64,000 nucleotides of DNA from Anthopleura xanthogrammica (Eukaryota > Cnidaria > Anthozoa > Actiniaria > Actiniidae): assembly GCA_964019055.1 (NCBI GenBank), contig OZ025217.1:12039755-12103754 (forward strand), written 5' to 3'. The translations under genes and the position numbers were made by a program. This document shows, one piece after another, positions 13,640-29,933 of the stretch. Under the pieces are notes generated by a model. It was not told the DNA's origin, ran no database searches, and saw only the letters and a program-made list of their open reading frames with translations. Positions within the stretch are counted from its first letter, which is position 1, and each line of letters starts with the position of its first letter.

Positions 13640-13985
13640 ACAAGAGAAGTTCCAATTCAGCTGTTGATTGGTTAAGATAACACTGATTCAGCTGCTGATT
13701 GGTCAAGAGAACTTCTGCTCCAGCTGCTGATAGGTCAGCAGCTGATTCAGCTGCTACTGTAATTAGTCGAGAGGAATTCTAATTCAGCTGCTGATTGGTC
13801 AAGAGGAATTTTGCTTCTCAGCTGTTGATTGGTTAAGATAACACTACTGATTCAGCTGCTGATTGGTCAAGAGAACTTCTGCTTCAGCTGCTGATAGGTC
13901 AAGAGGAATCCTGATTCAGCCGCTACTGTAATAATCATTAGTCAAGAGGATTTCTAATTCAGCTGCTGATTGGTTGAAAGAAATT
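13640..13985 (+). repeat. E-box/inverted-CCAAT repeat array in the cyclase 3' flank
   Basis: Imperfect monomers of about 30-35 bp around TTCAGCTGCTGATTGGTCAA, arranged as two longer units of roughly 155-175 bp that are near copies of each other. I count ten CAGCTG motifs and six GATTGGT (inverted CCAAT) motifs. The array begins about 80 bp after the cyclase stop codon, so it lies in its 3' UTR or just beyond. Confidence 0.85.
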
Positions 13986-14905
13986 CTGAATTCAGAATCA
14001 AAATTGCAACAAAAATTTTGGTTTGAAGACAGATCAAAAAAGGAGAATATTTACATGTGAGGCCAATTAGGTGATACATAAATTTATAAAGAATTAAATT
14101 TACAGTAAAAATTGTCAGAAAAATACATGTACATACAGACAGTATAACTGAACAGTGTGCTGATATATGCATTTTAATGGCTTAAGCCATGAATTAACAC
14201 CATTGGTATTGAATCATTAATTTATATACAACTGACATGTATACATTGAAATAAATTCGAATTATGGAAGATTATTGTCTTCCATTTTTTTAATTAATTA
14301 TTCATCTATTTATTCAAAATTCATATTTGTATTATATAAATAACTATTAATATAATAGTTACTTATAAACCTCAAAAATTATTTAAGCTTTGCCTAGGCT
14401 CATATTTGCCCAAACACGCCCTTTTGTTTTTAGAACAGAATCACATGATTGAATCACATGGGCTTATCTTTAGAGGGGCTTATAGGGGGCAGTACGCTAA
14501 GCCCCTCTGATGATGATACAGTTATTTTTACAGTAATTTTCTTCTTAAACTATAGCTTTCTTGCATTATAATTTATAATTTTTGGTTCTTAATTTTAAAA
14601 ATTTTCTTCCAATTAATTTAAGGCATGAATGAATTTAAATTCTTTTAAGTATAAAAGGAATAGCATTCAACTTATTGATAGTGCAAAACTGTAAATATTG
14701 AAGAGCAAGTTTTGATACAAAGATTTTAAGATAAACTGGAATCTACAGACTACTGGGGGAGGGGAGGGAAGAGTATAGATATTAAACCATTAAGTGGTTG
14801 CTACAGAAAGAAGACTGTTGCTAAGGTCTCAAGGCAGAACAAAAACATGAATTAAAGAATGTAATTTTCTTACAAACCCACAGCTTGAATTCTCTGACTT
14901 TTCTA
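13986..14905. other. Convergent intergenic region, cyclase to GALT
   Basis: AT-rich sequence between two convergent genes. An AATAAA at 14250-14255 on the + strand is a possible cyclase poly(A) signal. No further gene is supported. Confidence 0.5.
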
Positions 14906-18984
<4,079 letters not shown>

Positions 18985-20104
18985 TTTGAATAATACCTGA
19001 CTGCGAAAGACTGGGGCCGACCACAGGCATCCCATGATAGTCTTGTGATTCAGTCCCTGTACAAAGGGCGGAGATCGAACGCACCATGCGGTGAACTGTG
19101 GATACTCAGTAGTTCTGACCTCCGTGGTAGAACTTACCTAATATGACTCGACTAAAGAGAGGACGTCTTGTATCTACCCTGACTAAGCAGAAGTGCAAAA
19201 CTGCGTCAAGCAAATTAACTCTTAATCTCTTTTAATAACCAACCTCTTGATCAAGTCGACAAAGCACAGTGCCTGCTCTAGCTAGGAGCGTCTCGTATTA
19301 CGTACTACACTTCGCGTATCCACGAGTTAAAAACTGCCAGCTGATTTCTCTTAGCGGCGCGCAAAGCATTGTTTGTCAAATCGAAACGTTCCTAGCACCC
19401 AGTCTCCAAATATATTTTCCCCGCGCGGCCACTACGAAAGCTATCATTCCTGCGCGATGTTTACGTTGATAAACATCAAATTGTAAAAGGATAAAATCAA
19501 AAAAACTAATAAAAAACCTTTCAAACGAATGAACTGATGTTTAATCTATCTATTTATTGAGTAAAGATACAATAATGAACCGATTTTAGGAGAATTTTCA
19601 CGATTTTTCTGATCGTTTATAAGAGCTCAGTGATGGCGCGAGCAAGATCGCAAAAAAAAAAAAATTGTAAATTAGTTATCTCAACGGCATACGAAGCACA
19701 TGTTTCGACCGCCGCCATATTGAAATTTGTTTGGAACGCTTGGCCGTGCGACAAAAATGGCTCTGATTGGCTAATTTAAACCGGAAGTGCTTTGCGAAAT
19801 CAGCTGGTGCGCACGGATGGTTACGGTACAAAATGACGCCATCCGTACGTAGACGAATCCAACAGATCGCGCGTCACGGTTAAGGTAAAGCACCTGTCCC
19901 CCTACGGTAGGATTTTCAGTCATACGAAATCTGCTCTAATTTCGCGTGCTGTGAATGTTTCAGTTCCGTGGAGAGTTCTGTTATACACCAGTTTCGCATT
20001 TGATGCAGAATTCCAGGCCCAAACACTGTTTTTAAGTTCTATGCGACCCATAGAAGCTTGCGCAATTTCGGACCATTTACTATTTTCCCTCGAGGTCCAT
20101 ACAC
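18985..20104. other. GALT 5' flank and gene-free DNA
   Basis: Contains the alternative GALT start (ATG at 19035) and presumably its promoter. The rest has no gene I can support. The local GC content is higher than in the introns, with CpG dinucleotides around 19340-19460 and 19800-19880. Confidence 0.45.
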
Positions 20105-20320
20105 TCTTCTCAGCATTGGGGTCTCGGGTTCGATTCCTTCACTCGGCATCGCATGTGAGTAAAGATTGTTAGTTATTTCCCTTAATTCGAGGGTTTTCTC
20201 CGGCTTCTCCCGTCAATTCCTCCCTCAGCTAAACCTATAGCTAAATTCGATCTGTGAGCTGGTCATGCCATGACTTTGACCAGCCTAGAAGTTGTTACAC
20301 GGTATCGATAATTTTCCCCA
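20105..20320 (+). mobile_element. SINE-like repeat, family S, with tRNA-like B box
   Basis: GTCTCGGGTTCGATTCC at about 20121 matches an RNA polymerase III B box (GGTTCGANTCC). It is followed by the GGGTTTTCTCCGGCTTCTCC segment and one tail unit (GATCTGTGAGCTGG...GACTTTGACCAGCC). This is the most complete head of the family in the window and suggests a tRNA-derived SINE. Confidence 0.75.
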
Positions 20321-20327
20321 CCATTAA

Positions 20328-20460
20328 TAGACCCCTTTCACGTAACGTCAGATCAGCTCAATTTGGAGGACAAAACATAAGGATTTCAACCCGAGAATTG
20401 GAAACTATTGTTTTGTCCTCCAAATAGAGCTGCATTCGATGTGCTGCAAGGGGTCTATAG
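20328..20460. mobile_element. Palindromic MITE (TAGACCCCTT ends)
   Basis: Inverted terminal repeats of about 48 bp. The left end runs from TAGACCCCTTTCACGTAACG to GGAGGACAAAA, and the right end is its imperfect reverse complement. Related partial copies are at 17028-17090 and 63552-63650. Confidence 0.8.
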
Positions 20461-21099
20461 TGTCATTCCAAGATCCTCGTGACCGACACTAACCATACTA
20501 AGGACATTTCTAAAAAAGTTTTAAAGTGAGACAAACTCTACTGTTTATGACCAGGATGTATCTTTTGTTTATTTGTTGCCGTCGTAATGAAAATTTAATA
20601 ATTTTCACCCAAAACGACAGATATTTGTACAGTCAGAATACATTAATAAAAAGCACGTAAAAAGAGTTAATATAATTCTGTGCAAGAAAATAACCAATAA
20701 CTTGTGTTTTCATAGCGTCAGTTATCACAATCGATGATTCGTTTTTCCGAACTTCAAACGAAAACTTTGTGCCATCTCGTGGCGCAAAGGATTATGAGGC
20801 GGAAAACAGGGCGTAGCAGTATGAGCGAAAAGAGTTAGAAATAACCTTGATTCCATACGAGTAAAACAATATTTCGTTCGACTATATTTTCTGATGGATG
20901 AATACAAGAGATTATTATATGATTATCAATGAAATACCTATATTTCTCTATTTCAAAAATTTGATATTTTCACATGTGAAAATAACATGGTATTTTCACA
21001 TGTGAAGATATCCTCACCATGGTAACATACTTTTTATAGCAGAAAAAAGCTCAAAATAGCTTTCTTTTCTTTTTCATTGATAATTATATAATAAACAGA
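20461..21099. other. Gene-free AT-rich interval
   Basis: No supported gene. It includes a short palindromic cluster at 20955-21020 built from TTTTCACATGTGAA, itself a perfect palindrome core, occurring twice. Confidence 0.5.
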
Positions 21100-21236
21100 A
21101 TATTACATGGACGCTTGGAGATACGAATTTTATCTTCTCGTGTTGAAAATCTCTAACTCGTTTGCTGCGCTCATTCGTGAGAGATCTTTTCAACACTCGA
21201 AGATAAAATTCGTATCTCCACGTACCCATGTAATAT
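21100..21236. mobile_element. Palindromic element (ATTACATGG ends)
   Basis: Inverted repeats of about 55 bp (TATTACATGGACGCTTGGAG... and ...CGTATCTCCACGTACCCATG) around a short centre. The size and structure fit a MITE or foldback element. No autonomous partner is visible. Confidence 0.75.
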
Positions 21237-21744
21237 CCTCTATATATGAACTAGTTCATTTTCTCTCGTTGAATAAGAATAAATGATTGGCATCCATCAA
21301 AACTCGAAGATAAATCTAGTTGTGTACGAACAGTTCGATTGTAAAACGTTAAGACAAGGTCTTGACTTTCTTGATGTGTGGGTGGTGTTCAGTCATTTCT
21401 AAAGGGATAAAATATAAACGATATCGAACATTTCTGTTTTAGTTGATGATATTTGAAATTCAGTAATCCTTTTTTATTTCATTAAAGTGTGACTTCAATC
21501 GAATGAAAAAGCGACTTCCGGGTCCAAAACGAAAACCGTTTTATAAAGAATTTTCTTACTTTTCCTTCGTGGCAGGATTTGTTTTTGTAAGCAGTTGGAC
21601 CCGGAAATTCGTCACAACTTAACAGCTCTTTTGAAATGACTGAAGACCACCTTTAACAAGTGAGGATTGAAGGTTTCCTTTGAGGTGATTCGGTAAATAA
21701 CTTGAAGACAAAATACCTAGAGAAAACCTTTGGAATAAGAATTT

Positions 21745-24700
21745 TTAAAAGTAGGGTCTAGGGCGAGGACCAGGGAATGGTAGCCTCGGCCTCTGGTCCA
21801 TATAATGTTCGTCGTATCCTGTAAAAGAATTTCTTCTTGGAGTTGGAAATCTTTCATGAGGGAAAGGGTTATCTTGCTCTATGAATCGAGGGGGTAAATG
21901 TTCCTCTCTCTCGGGGAATTCGTTTGGGGGTCTTCCTCTATCTGGGCGTGGTCCTAAATGGGGGTCTCGATGAGGATCCCATGGGTCTCGCTCTCTCCAA
22001 ACTTCTCGATTTCTGTCGATTGGAGCTCTTTCATCATGCGGAAATCGAATAGGTCTTCCTGGTTCAGGATAAGGATGACGATGAGCTTCTTCTATCATTG
22101 GTCGTTTCAATGGGGGCTCCCCCATTTCTATTGGTCCACCGTCGCTATGGGAACGCTGAAATCCTCTAGGGCGACCATCTTGAGGTGGTGGCAACGGTCC
22201 TCTTGGGCCTTCTGGTCCACGCCATCTGGGCTGTGGAGGTCCATCGATTGGAGAATGTCGAGGGGACCCTCCTGGCCTGCCATAGACGTCTGGTGGTCCA
22301 GGAGGACGAGGAGGGTTTCCATGGGGGCCATCGAAGTGGAAATGAGGCCTCTGATCTTCCCTAGGCATTCCATGGGGTGGCCTTCTGTCTGGAGGCCCTA
22401 CACCAACAAACGAGCCTCTAGGGGACCTTGGAGGTCCATTCATTGGAGGCTCTTCTGGGTGCATGCCTAGGGGAGGACCTCTTTCCATGGGGTATCCACC
22501 AGGACCACCTGGTGATGTTCTGCTAGGAAACGCCCCTCTTGGCGAATGTAGCTGACGAGGGCTTCTTTCAGGACCTGGTCTGTATTCTTCTCTTATTCCT
22601 TCAGCATCCATAAACTCAGCCTGTGATGAAGGCCCAAAGGGTCCACCTGGCGGCCCTTCAAATGGCCGCGGAGGGCCAGGAAAACGAGGACTATGACCAG
22701 GACCCTTGAGTGGTGATGATGGAGGAATGTGTGGTCGTTCTGGGTACTCTCTGAATGGCGGCCTTGGTGCCCCAGGATGTCCCTGAAATGGCGCATTATT
22801 CCAAGGCTGTCTAACAGGTCCTTCAGGGGGACGAATACCATAAGGTCCCATTGGTATTTCGTGAGGATGTCCCGTGGGTGTATGATAAGGTCCTTTGAAA
22901 GGGCCTCTATGTTCAATGTTCTTATCTGACTGTTCTAAAGATGGCCCTTGACCCTGCATTCCCGTATCAGCATCAGGATCATTATCATCCTCCATTGAAT
23001 TGATTTCAATCTTTTGTTTCGGTGAACCTTCTTCAGATGTTGACGTTGATGTCTCATTGTCCTTCTCTCGCTCTCGTAAAGTTTTCAAAGAGTCAGTTAA
23101 CTTCGGGAACAATGAATCAATAAGAGAAAAAAGTGGCTTTCCTTGTTGAGGTTGTGATGGTTCAACTACTTCTTCTTTAGGAGTAGAGGCCTCAGATGGT
23201 ATGTCGATGTCTGGAGTCTGTTCTTTCAACTTCCTTCCACGACTTATCAACTGAGCTAAAATATTGACAGCACTAACAGGTTTAGATGGGTCACTAGTAT
23301 GGTTTGGTGTTCCAGAACCTGTTGATGCACTACTAGTGCTTTCGGATGGTAAATTAGCTTCTTTGACTGTACTAGTCTCTGATTGACTTGACATAGATGG
23401 GAATCCTATGATCTTGACTTCTGATATTCTCTGTGGAGAGGCTGTTTCTGGTGTTTCATCTCCTCCAAGTTCAAGCTCAGGGGAGCCTATAGGTGATGGT
23501 GCTGACATTTCAGAACTTGGTGAATCCATACTCTCTCGTCTACTGTCAGTGACCTCAGATACATCAGTTGATGGTATATTTGTTGGTAGTGGTCTACTTC
23601 CTACTTCAGTTGCAGTTGATGGATTAGTAGTGGTATGGGATAAATGTGATGGAGCAGATGATACTATGGTAGTGGTGATCTGGCCAACTGTGTGTCCAGG
23701 TAAGGTTTGGACTGATACTCCCTGTGGTACTGAAACCTGGGGTACAGACATGTTGTGTTGAATTTGTTGAGGTAAATTCGACACGAGACGAATATTCTGC
23801 CCTGGAAATGAAGCCTGTCCAGGCAGAAGCCCTGGCATGGGTGCCTGGACACTTCCTGGAAAAGTGTTCATACCACCATGAATGGGCATACCAAATGCTA
23901 CCATTGGCTGGTGGTATTGAGATGGCATATGAATGAACTGGCCAGTACCATGCATGCCAACTGGTAGCATCGTCATTCCAGGTTGACCAGGAATAAACTG
24001 CATATTTGGCTGTGGTATTATCATTTGCTGTGGTACTGCTACCTGGACTGACATTGCTGAACTGGTACTGAATGCCACAGAAGTATTTGAATTTGGTGTC
24101 TGTGATGTTGCAGTTGTCATAACAACCTGGGGCTTAACACTGTTATCTGATATTGTCTCTGACGTCTTACTTTCAGTAGAAGGAGTAGAAGCAGTTTCTG
24201 AAGGTGTCTCGCTTGTTTCACCATTCTCACTGTCACCATCCTCCTCTATATCCATGTCAGCTACCTCAGTATTATCGACTGTCGTATCAGCCACCTTTTC
24301 TGTTTTGTCTCCTTCTTCTGTTCTGTGTGGTGGTGTTGACGAAGGAGTGGTGCTTGTGATGTCGGGTAAGCCAGAAGTAAGAAATGAAGCCTGAGGAGTG
24401 GTTATGGGACCCATCTTCTTCTTTTGAGCCGCAGCATTTATTATTTTAGCAACTTTGTGGTCGACTTTTTTCTTGAGGGAGTTGAGACGATTTCCAAATG
24501 TTTTGTATGCCTGAAATGAATGAAAAAAGAATAAGACACAGAAAAATTACAATAAAACATAAAATAACAAATTTAATAATTCTTATTTATCAAGGATGAC
24601 AAAAATTCAGAAAGAATGGACATTTGCATTATGGCATCATTTCCTAAAACTACCAGAATCTCTTGCACACTTTCTTTTGTTCAGTTCATTTGCACTAAAT

Positions 24701-27700
24701 GTCTTATTATTCAGCTTCATGAGGAGATACAAATTTGAATAAGAAAGAAAACTTGTGAAGCATTTTGGTAGTGGTAGTAAAATGATGGCATCATGGATAT
24801 GGCATATACAAATAGCAGCTAAAATAAAAATGAATACTGATTCCTGTTTATGGATGGGGTGGGGGAGGGGGGGTGGGCAACGGGTGAACACAGAGAAAAA
24901 CTCTGATCACACGGGAGAACAACCAATATCAATTTCAATCAAGCATTATCAAATTACTTGGCATCTGCAAGCATTGAAACAGCAACTTGACATGAGGAAG
25001 TAGTGATATTGATTTATTTATTGTATATATTGTATACAGCTTTTTGCAAAAATTATGGCCGGTTCAAGTATATATACAAGTATATCAAAAGTATATTAAA
25101 AATTATGGGATATCATTCTTGATACTTTTTTCAGAAAGCCCTAGTGATAGGCAACCCGAAAAAAATATCAGGAATGATATCCCATAATTTCTGATATACT
25201 TTTGATATACTTGTATATATACTTGAAACAGCCATAATTTTTGCAAAAGGCTGTATATGGTATATATTGTATATATTGTATATATTGTATATATGGTATA
25301 TATTGTATATATTGTATATATGGTATATATGGTATATATTGTATATATTGTATATATTGTATATATGGTATATATTGTATATATTGTATATATTGTATAT
25401 ATTGTATATATTGTATATATGGTATATATTGTATATATGGTATATATTGTATATATTGTATATATGGTATATATTAGGAAAGTGACTTAATTTTTTTCTT
25501 TACATGTTAGCTTGAGTTTTTCAATATAAATTACCATTCATGTGTTTCATAAACTTTATTATTATTAGTGTTTTTTATTATGGGTGTCGTGTACATTATT
25601 AATGCACAAAAATAGTGAATGTATTTAAACAACAAAGACATTTTATATCTAGACCTATTCAGTTGGACTTAATGCTTTACCATTTTAAACCACATGTCAT
25701 TCCATAGAATATCATTTCTTTGTTTAATAGACCTTTCCTGGGATAACAAACATGGTGCATTGTGGTATAGCTTGGGTACAAACATCTTTTGTTCACCATG
25801 CCTTATATGGTGTTGTTTGTACTGATGCTGGACCACAATACATCCTGTTTATCAACCTCAGTAAAGGCATATGGTTGCACATGAGAAGACACATGAATAT
25901 GAATACAACTCAAACAAAGAATCTTATTCTCAAGAGAATGATAAGTGGTCTGAAATGGGAAAAAATTATGTCCAAGCAAAATCTATTAAATAAGTGATAC
26001 TTACATGAACAATGACTTTGACTTCACCAAATGCAGAATCATAAAAGGACTTTCCATCATCGACGATTTGTATCAGCTTGTTAATCTCTTCCTTTTCTTT
26101 TTTTAGTGTCTCACAGAAGCTTTCAAGCTTTTCTGAAGCTGTTTCATACTCTGATGTAAACTTAGCACCTGTTGCTCTGTCTAACAAGGAAAAAGAACAA
26201 AGAATTATTTAAAATTAAAATAATGTACTCTCAAACCTCACTCAATGGACAACCCAGTGTGCTCAGTTAAAAAATCACGGCTGATCATAGGTCAATGTCT
26301 GGTCAAAATTGGTATATATGTCTAGCCAATTGCCTATTAGAATGGTCACATTGACAGGTCACCTGTTAATCAGTCTGATGTGGTGGATTGTCATTGCTGG
26401 AAACACAGATAGAACCCTGAAACAAATTCTGGGCAGATCTACGTCAGGGTATGGCTAACTCACAGATAGAACTCGGAAACAAATTCTGGGCAGATCTACG
26501 TCAGGGTATGGCTAACTCACAGATCAAACCCTGAAACAACCTCTGGGCTGATTAAATTCTGTCCACAGCTAACTCACAGATCAAACCCTGAAACAACTTC
26601 TGGGCTGATTAAATTCTGTCCACAGCTAACTCACAGATCAAACCCTGAAACAACCTCTGGGCTGATTAAATTCTGTCCACAGCTAACTCACAGATCAAAC
26701 CCTGAAACAACCTCTGAGCTGATTAAATTCTGTCCATGGCTAACTCACAGATCAAACCCTGAAACAACCTTGGGGCTTATCTCACAGAATCAATTGGGAT
26801 TTAGCATGTTCACTAAAGCTCAACATTACCTTTTAGTTGTTTGATGGCTTCCATGTCTGATGCATCTATTCTCAATGAGTTTAGGTGTGATTCTTTTAAC
26901 GTCACTTCAGCCTGGAAATCCCTCATGGCTTTTAGAGCATCAATCAATTGCTGTGGCTGAAATAAGCATGAAAACTACACATCAGATGGAAAATATAAAC
27001 AAATTAAGTAAATAAATTGCATGTCGAGTTTATTATTTATTTTATTGTTTAAGTTTATTGTTATTGTTTCAAAATTGTGGTTGCAAGGAGACCTTTGACT
27101 GTAGCATGTAAACTAGTACAAGCTGCATTGGTGTATAAAAAAGTACACCAATTGATGTATATCGCATAAGTATCTTAAACACCAGATAATAAATTGAGAT
27201 AATTATATCTTTTTATCATACGCATTTTAATTCACTCATGTTATACGTCGTTTTTTACTCCTACGAAGGACTAACATCCAAAACATCAGTATTGCAAACT
27301 ATTTTACAAGGTGTTTAATTTTCCTTACTGCAGTTTTACATATTCTGCGAACCCAGACATTTGAACCGCTTGTCGTGAAATGGTTTTTTTACTGCCGTTA
27401 ATCAAAACTAATTAGTCAGTACCTTTTATATTTTTTAGTGGCGGCAGTGAACAACCATCTCACAACAAGCCGTTGGAATGTCTGGGTTTGCAGAATATGT
27501 AAAACCACAGTAAAGAAGTCCCAACTAGTAACCAGTTGTCATTATTACTTAAGTTATATACCAGGGCTTAAAATAACAGCCAGTTATTGGACAATGTCTG
27601 GCCAGAATTAAGACTTGTTCTGTCAAATCTTTTCCTTCCTAGTTATTTTGAACAGTAACATCGAGCCAGAAACAAGGTATGAGCAAGCTTAAAATATACT

Positions 27701-29134
27701 GGCTGGTAATCATGACCAGCAACTGACCAGCCATTATTTTAAGGCCTGTATATACTATGAGACCATCCAATAAAGCCTGGTTTTCACTAGCAACACAAGC
27801 ACAGTCGCAAGTACAAAACACAAGTAAGAATACTGTTTTCACAAAGATGCAAGCACAAGTGCAAGCACAAATGCAAGCACAAGTATCAAAATTTTTTATC
27901 CTTGCACTTGTGCTTGCGTCATAGTGAAAACCAGGCTTAAGGATAAACCAAGATTTAGTCACAACACAAATCAACAATAATAACAATAAGTGCTTCATCA
28001 TATGTTGACACATCTGTGGTACAAAGTTTGTTACAACACTGTATCTAATTAATAAAATCTAAGCTTTTTTGACCAGCTTTGATCTAACATGAACAATGAC
28101 CAATCATGATGGCTACACTGACTAATACCTTGGTACTAAAAGTTTAATAAATAAATAAATGCCAATAAATATAAGTTTTCACACCAACAATCATCAATAA
28201 CACCATTGACATTTAGTAAAAATAAGAACAATGTACAGAACATCAATGTTATAAAGTTATTCATTTATTTATCCATTTGTACCTTGAAGTCTGCTGGAGG
28301 TAATCGTTTTTCAATGTGTTGTTGATGTGATCTATGGCGTTCATGCTCGATTGGTGTTCCTTCACCATTACTCTCTCTTCGTCTGGGAACCTTCGAGGGT
28401 TTTGATTGTAAAGTTTCTAAAAGAAAAATATTTAAACCCATAAACTATAAGGTTAATCTATTATAAACCTCGATTGCTTGGAATCAGCGACTTTAAATAT
28501 CATTTTTTCCGATTCAAAATATGAAGTATTTTAGCTTACCGAATTTCCTTTGTAAGCTTTCCAGGAAATCCTTTTCAAAAACTTTCCTTTCCTCCCAGAT
28601 CTTTATCACTCGCTGCACGGCATCAACGATCTTCTTCTCGCTGAAAGAAAATGCGATGTGTTAAAGATGAATAACAACAACGATTGAAGCACAGAAATGT
28701 CAGCTGTGCTCTTGTTTCGTCAAGACATCTTACTTACCATAGTAGTGGGATAACCTCCTTGAGAACTTTACTAAATGCAGTCGAGAACTCCTTTCCTTTC
28801 TTTCTGCTGTTCTGTAGTACATCGTTAGCTAAATATAACATGATAAGCCGGCGATCGGGATCACCTGAAACACATAAACACAACAGATCGATCAGACATA
28901 ACTTGGTACTATCAAAACATCACCACACAACTCAGCCACTTCACTCCATGTGACTAGAAATAAAATACGATTCCAAGCCTTACATCTCTTTAGCTGCTCC
29001 ATCCAGACTTTCACAATGTCGTTTGCATATTTCTTGTGGTGTATGATCCATAAAGAGACGGTTTGCACGCTGTCTTGTGCTGAAGACATTTGTTGAAGTT
29101 TACGTTCAAAGCCTTTTTGATTGAGCAGCGCCAT
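21745..29134 (-). CDS. RPRD2: CID-domain RNA polymerase II regulator, RPRD2-like, 7 exons
   Basis: RPRD proteins bind the phosphorylated C-terminal domain of RNA polymerase II in the nucleus. Exons in transcript order: 29134-28984, 28864-28738, 28640-28540, 28416-28283, 26956-26830, 26180-26005, 24510-21745; 1193 aa, all phases agree. Residues 1 to about 130 are a CID (SVQTVSLWIIHHKKYA, LIMLYLANDVLQNSRKKG, IWEERKVFEKDF). The conserved coiled-coil region is about 172-305 (exons 5-6 and the start of exon 7). From about 305 on, one large exon encodes a low-complexity tail, first Ser/Thr-rich, then strongly Pro/Gly/Arg-rich. The long proline-rich tail favours RPRD2 over the short RPRD1A/B (about 310 aa), although the CID itself also resembles RPRD1, so it may be an ancestral RPRD. 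A possible AATAAA on this strand lies near 21474-21479. Introns 4-6 carry many MITEs. Confidence 0.9.
25032..25256. mobile_element. Long-armed palindromic MITE in RPRD2-like intron 6
   Basis: Arms of about 95 bp (TACAGCTTTTTGCAAAAATT... and ...AATTTTTGCAAAAGGCTGTA) flank a centre of some 40 bp. It abuts the GTATATATT microsatellite directly. Confidence 0.85.
25257..25480. repeat. (GTATATATT/GTATATATG)n minisatellite
   Basis: About 25 copies of a 9-bp unit alternating between ATTGTATAT and ATGGTATAT. It continues from the end of the palindrome at 25256, so it probably grew out of the terminal GTATAT of that element. The Ile/Tyr-rich open frames across it are artefacts. Confidence 0.95.
25680..25990. 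mobile_element. Composite of MITE families A and B
   Basis: 25736-25850 carries family A sequence (GGTATAGCTTGGGTACAAAC, with an imperfect inverted partner). 25860-25990 carries family B sequence (CATGAATATGAATACAACTC and TCTCAAGAGAATGATA). It is intronic in the RPRD2-like gene. Confidence 0.6.
26400..26795 (-). mobile_element. SINE-like repeat, family S, about seven tail units
   Basis: Reverse-strand tandem copies of the roughly 58-bp tail unit (TAACTCACAGATCAAACCC, GAAACAACCTCTGGGCTGAT). Neighbouring units are nearly identical. It lies in the intron between exons 5 and 6 of the RPRD2-like gene. Confidence 0.85.
27324..27514. mobile_element. Palindromic MITE (TTACTGCAGTTTTACATATT ends)
   Basis: Terminal inverted repeats of about 60 bp (left CATATTCTGCGAACCCAGAC, right GTCTGGGTTTGCAGAATATG) around a central segment of about 70 bp. 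It is an insertion in intron 4 of the RPRD2-like gene. Confidence 0.85.
27557..27752. mobile_element. MITE with CAGGGCTTAAAATAAC ends
   Basis: Left end TATACCAGGGCTTAAAATAA and right end TTATTTTAAGGCCTGTATA are imperfect inverted repeats. Related fragments occur at 15240-15375. Confidence 0.65.
27774..27942. mobile_element. MITE with AAGCCTGGTTTTCACTA ends
   Basis: The inverted ends AAGCCTGGTTTTCACTAG and TAGTGAAAACCAGGCTTA match almost perfectly. The interior has short GCAAGCACAA tandem copies. A TTAA sits at the right border, but no clear TTAA is seen at the left, so family assignment is open. Confidence 0.75.
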
Positions 29135-29727
29135 TTTGATTCCAGGTGAGCTGTCTGCATGACACTACTGCGCCTGCTATCTACCATTAACCACTGACTC
29201 GTATCAACGCTGTCTCATGCACGCCAGGAAAAAAAAAAGGGGGAGGGGGTGGTCTCCTTCGCATCCTTCATTGGACTGCGGAGAGGTTGTATAAAAAAAT
29301 CACAGCCTAAAAAGAGGATTTATAAAACATAACGGGAGTGCATTCAAATTAAATGCATAACGAAGATGGGACTTCCGTGTTAGCGGTCTCCCGTGGTGAC
29401 CAATCCTGGCAGAGAAAATGGGAGACCAGCTGCCGGTCCAGGCCTCTTTGATATACCGTCGTACGCCCACAACCATGGACGTTTTAACCAGAAATAGGTA
29501 ATAGGCAGGAGCAAATGTAGAACAACGCTTAACATTTTTGGGTCCACGGTACTTATTATGACAGGGTTGCTAAGGTAACAAACGCATGCGCAACAAAAAA
29601 CTGCCTGGACCGGCAGTCTCCCATTTCCTCTGGCAAGATTCGTCTAGGATCTACATGGGAGACTCTGCTAGCAGGGAACGATGGGACAAGAGGCTTTTTT
29701 GACATTTTTTCATAACTATCCAATCAG
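29135..29727. other. RPRD2-like 5' flank, no gene recognised
   Basis: Contains the presumed promoter of the RPRD2-like gene. A near-perfect inverted pair around GGGAGACCAGCTGCCGGTCC (about 29421) and GGACCGGCAGTCTCCCATTT (about 29608) suggests a further palindromic element of roughly 250 bp. Confidence 0.5.
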
Positions 29728-29899
29728 CAGTGGCGGATCCAGAATTTTACAAAGGGGGGTTCCTTTTCGTCTTCACTCTTTCAACAACTGATACGCAACT
29801 GGACGCATTCTCATTATTTCATATACCCCTTTTCAAAGGGTCTGATGCTCAAAGGGGGGTTCCGTGGAACCCATGGAACCCCCTCTGGATCCGCCACTG
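29728..29899. mobile_element. Non-autonomous DNA transposon, CAGTGGCGGATCC ends
   Basis: Terminal inverted repeats CAGTGGCGGATCCAGA and TCTGGATCCGCCACTG are exact. They are flanked on both sides by ATCAG (29723-29727 and 29900-29904), a 5-bp direct duplication consistent with a target site. The interior is G-rich with AAAGGGGGGTTCC twice. A degenerate related piece is at about 50607. Confidence 0.9.
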
Positions 29900-29933
29900 A
29901 TCAGCACTCTCTGTAAGAACAAAGGAAGCAATC

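Noticed and set aside
18985..19035. 17-residue N-terminal extension of GALT from the upstream ATG
   Set aside because: It is hydrophobic and unlike family N-termini, and the second ATG is closer to the conserved start. It remains possible as an alternative start.
20105..20180. Possible tRNA gene, because of GGTTCGATTCC
   Set aside because: No acceptor stem or A box in the right place. The same head occurs at other loci with a shared tail, so it is a SINE-like repeat.
21958..22470. 170-codon plus-strand open frame
   Set aside because: Antisense shadow of the Pro/Gly-rich last exon of the RPRD2-like gene.
25241..25490. Ile/Tyr/Val-rich open frames
   Set aside because: Translations of the 9-bp GTATATATT minisatellite.
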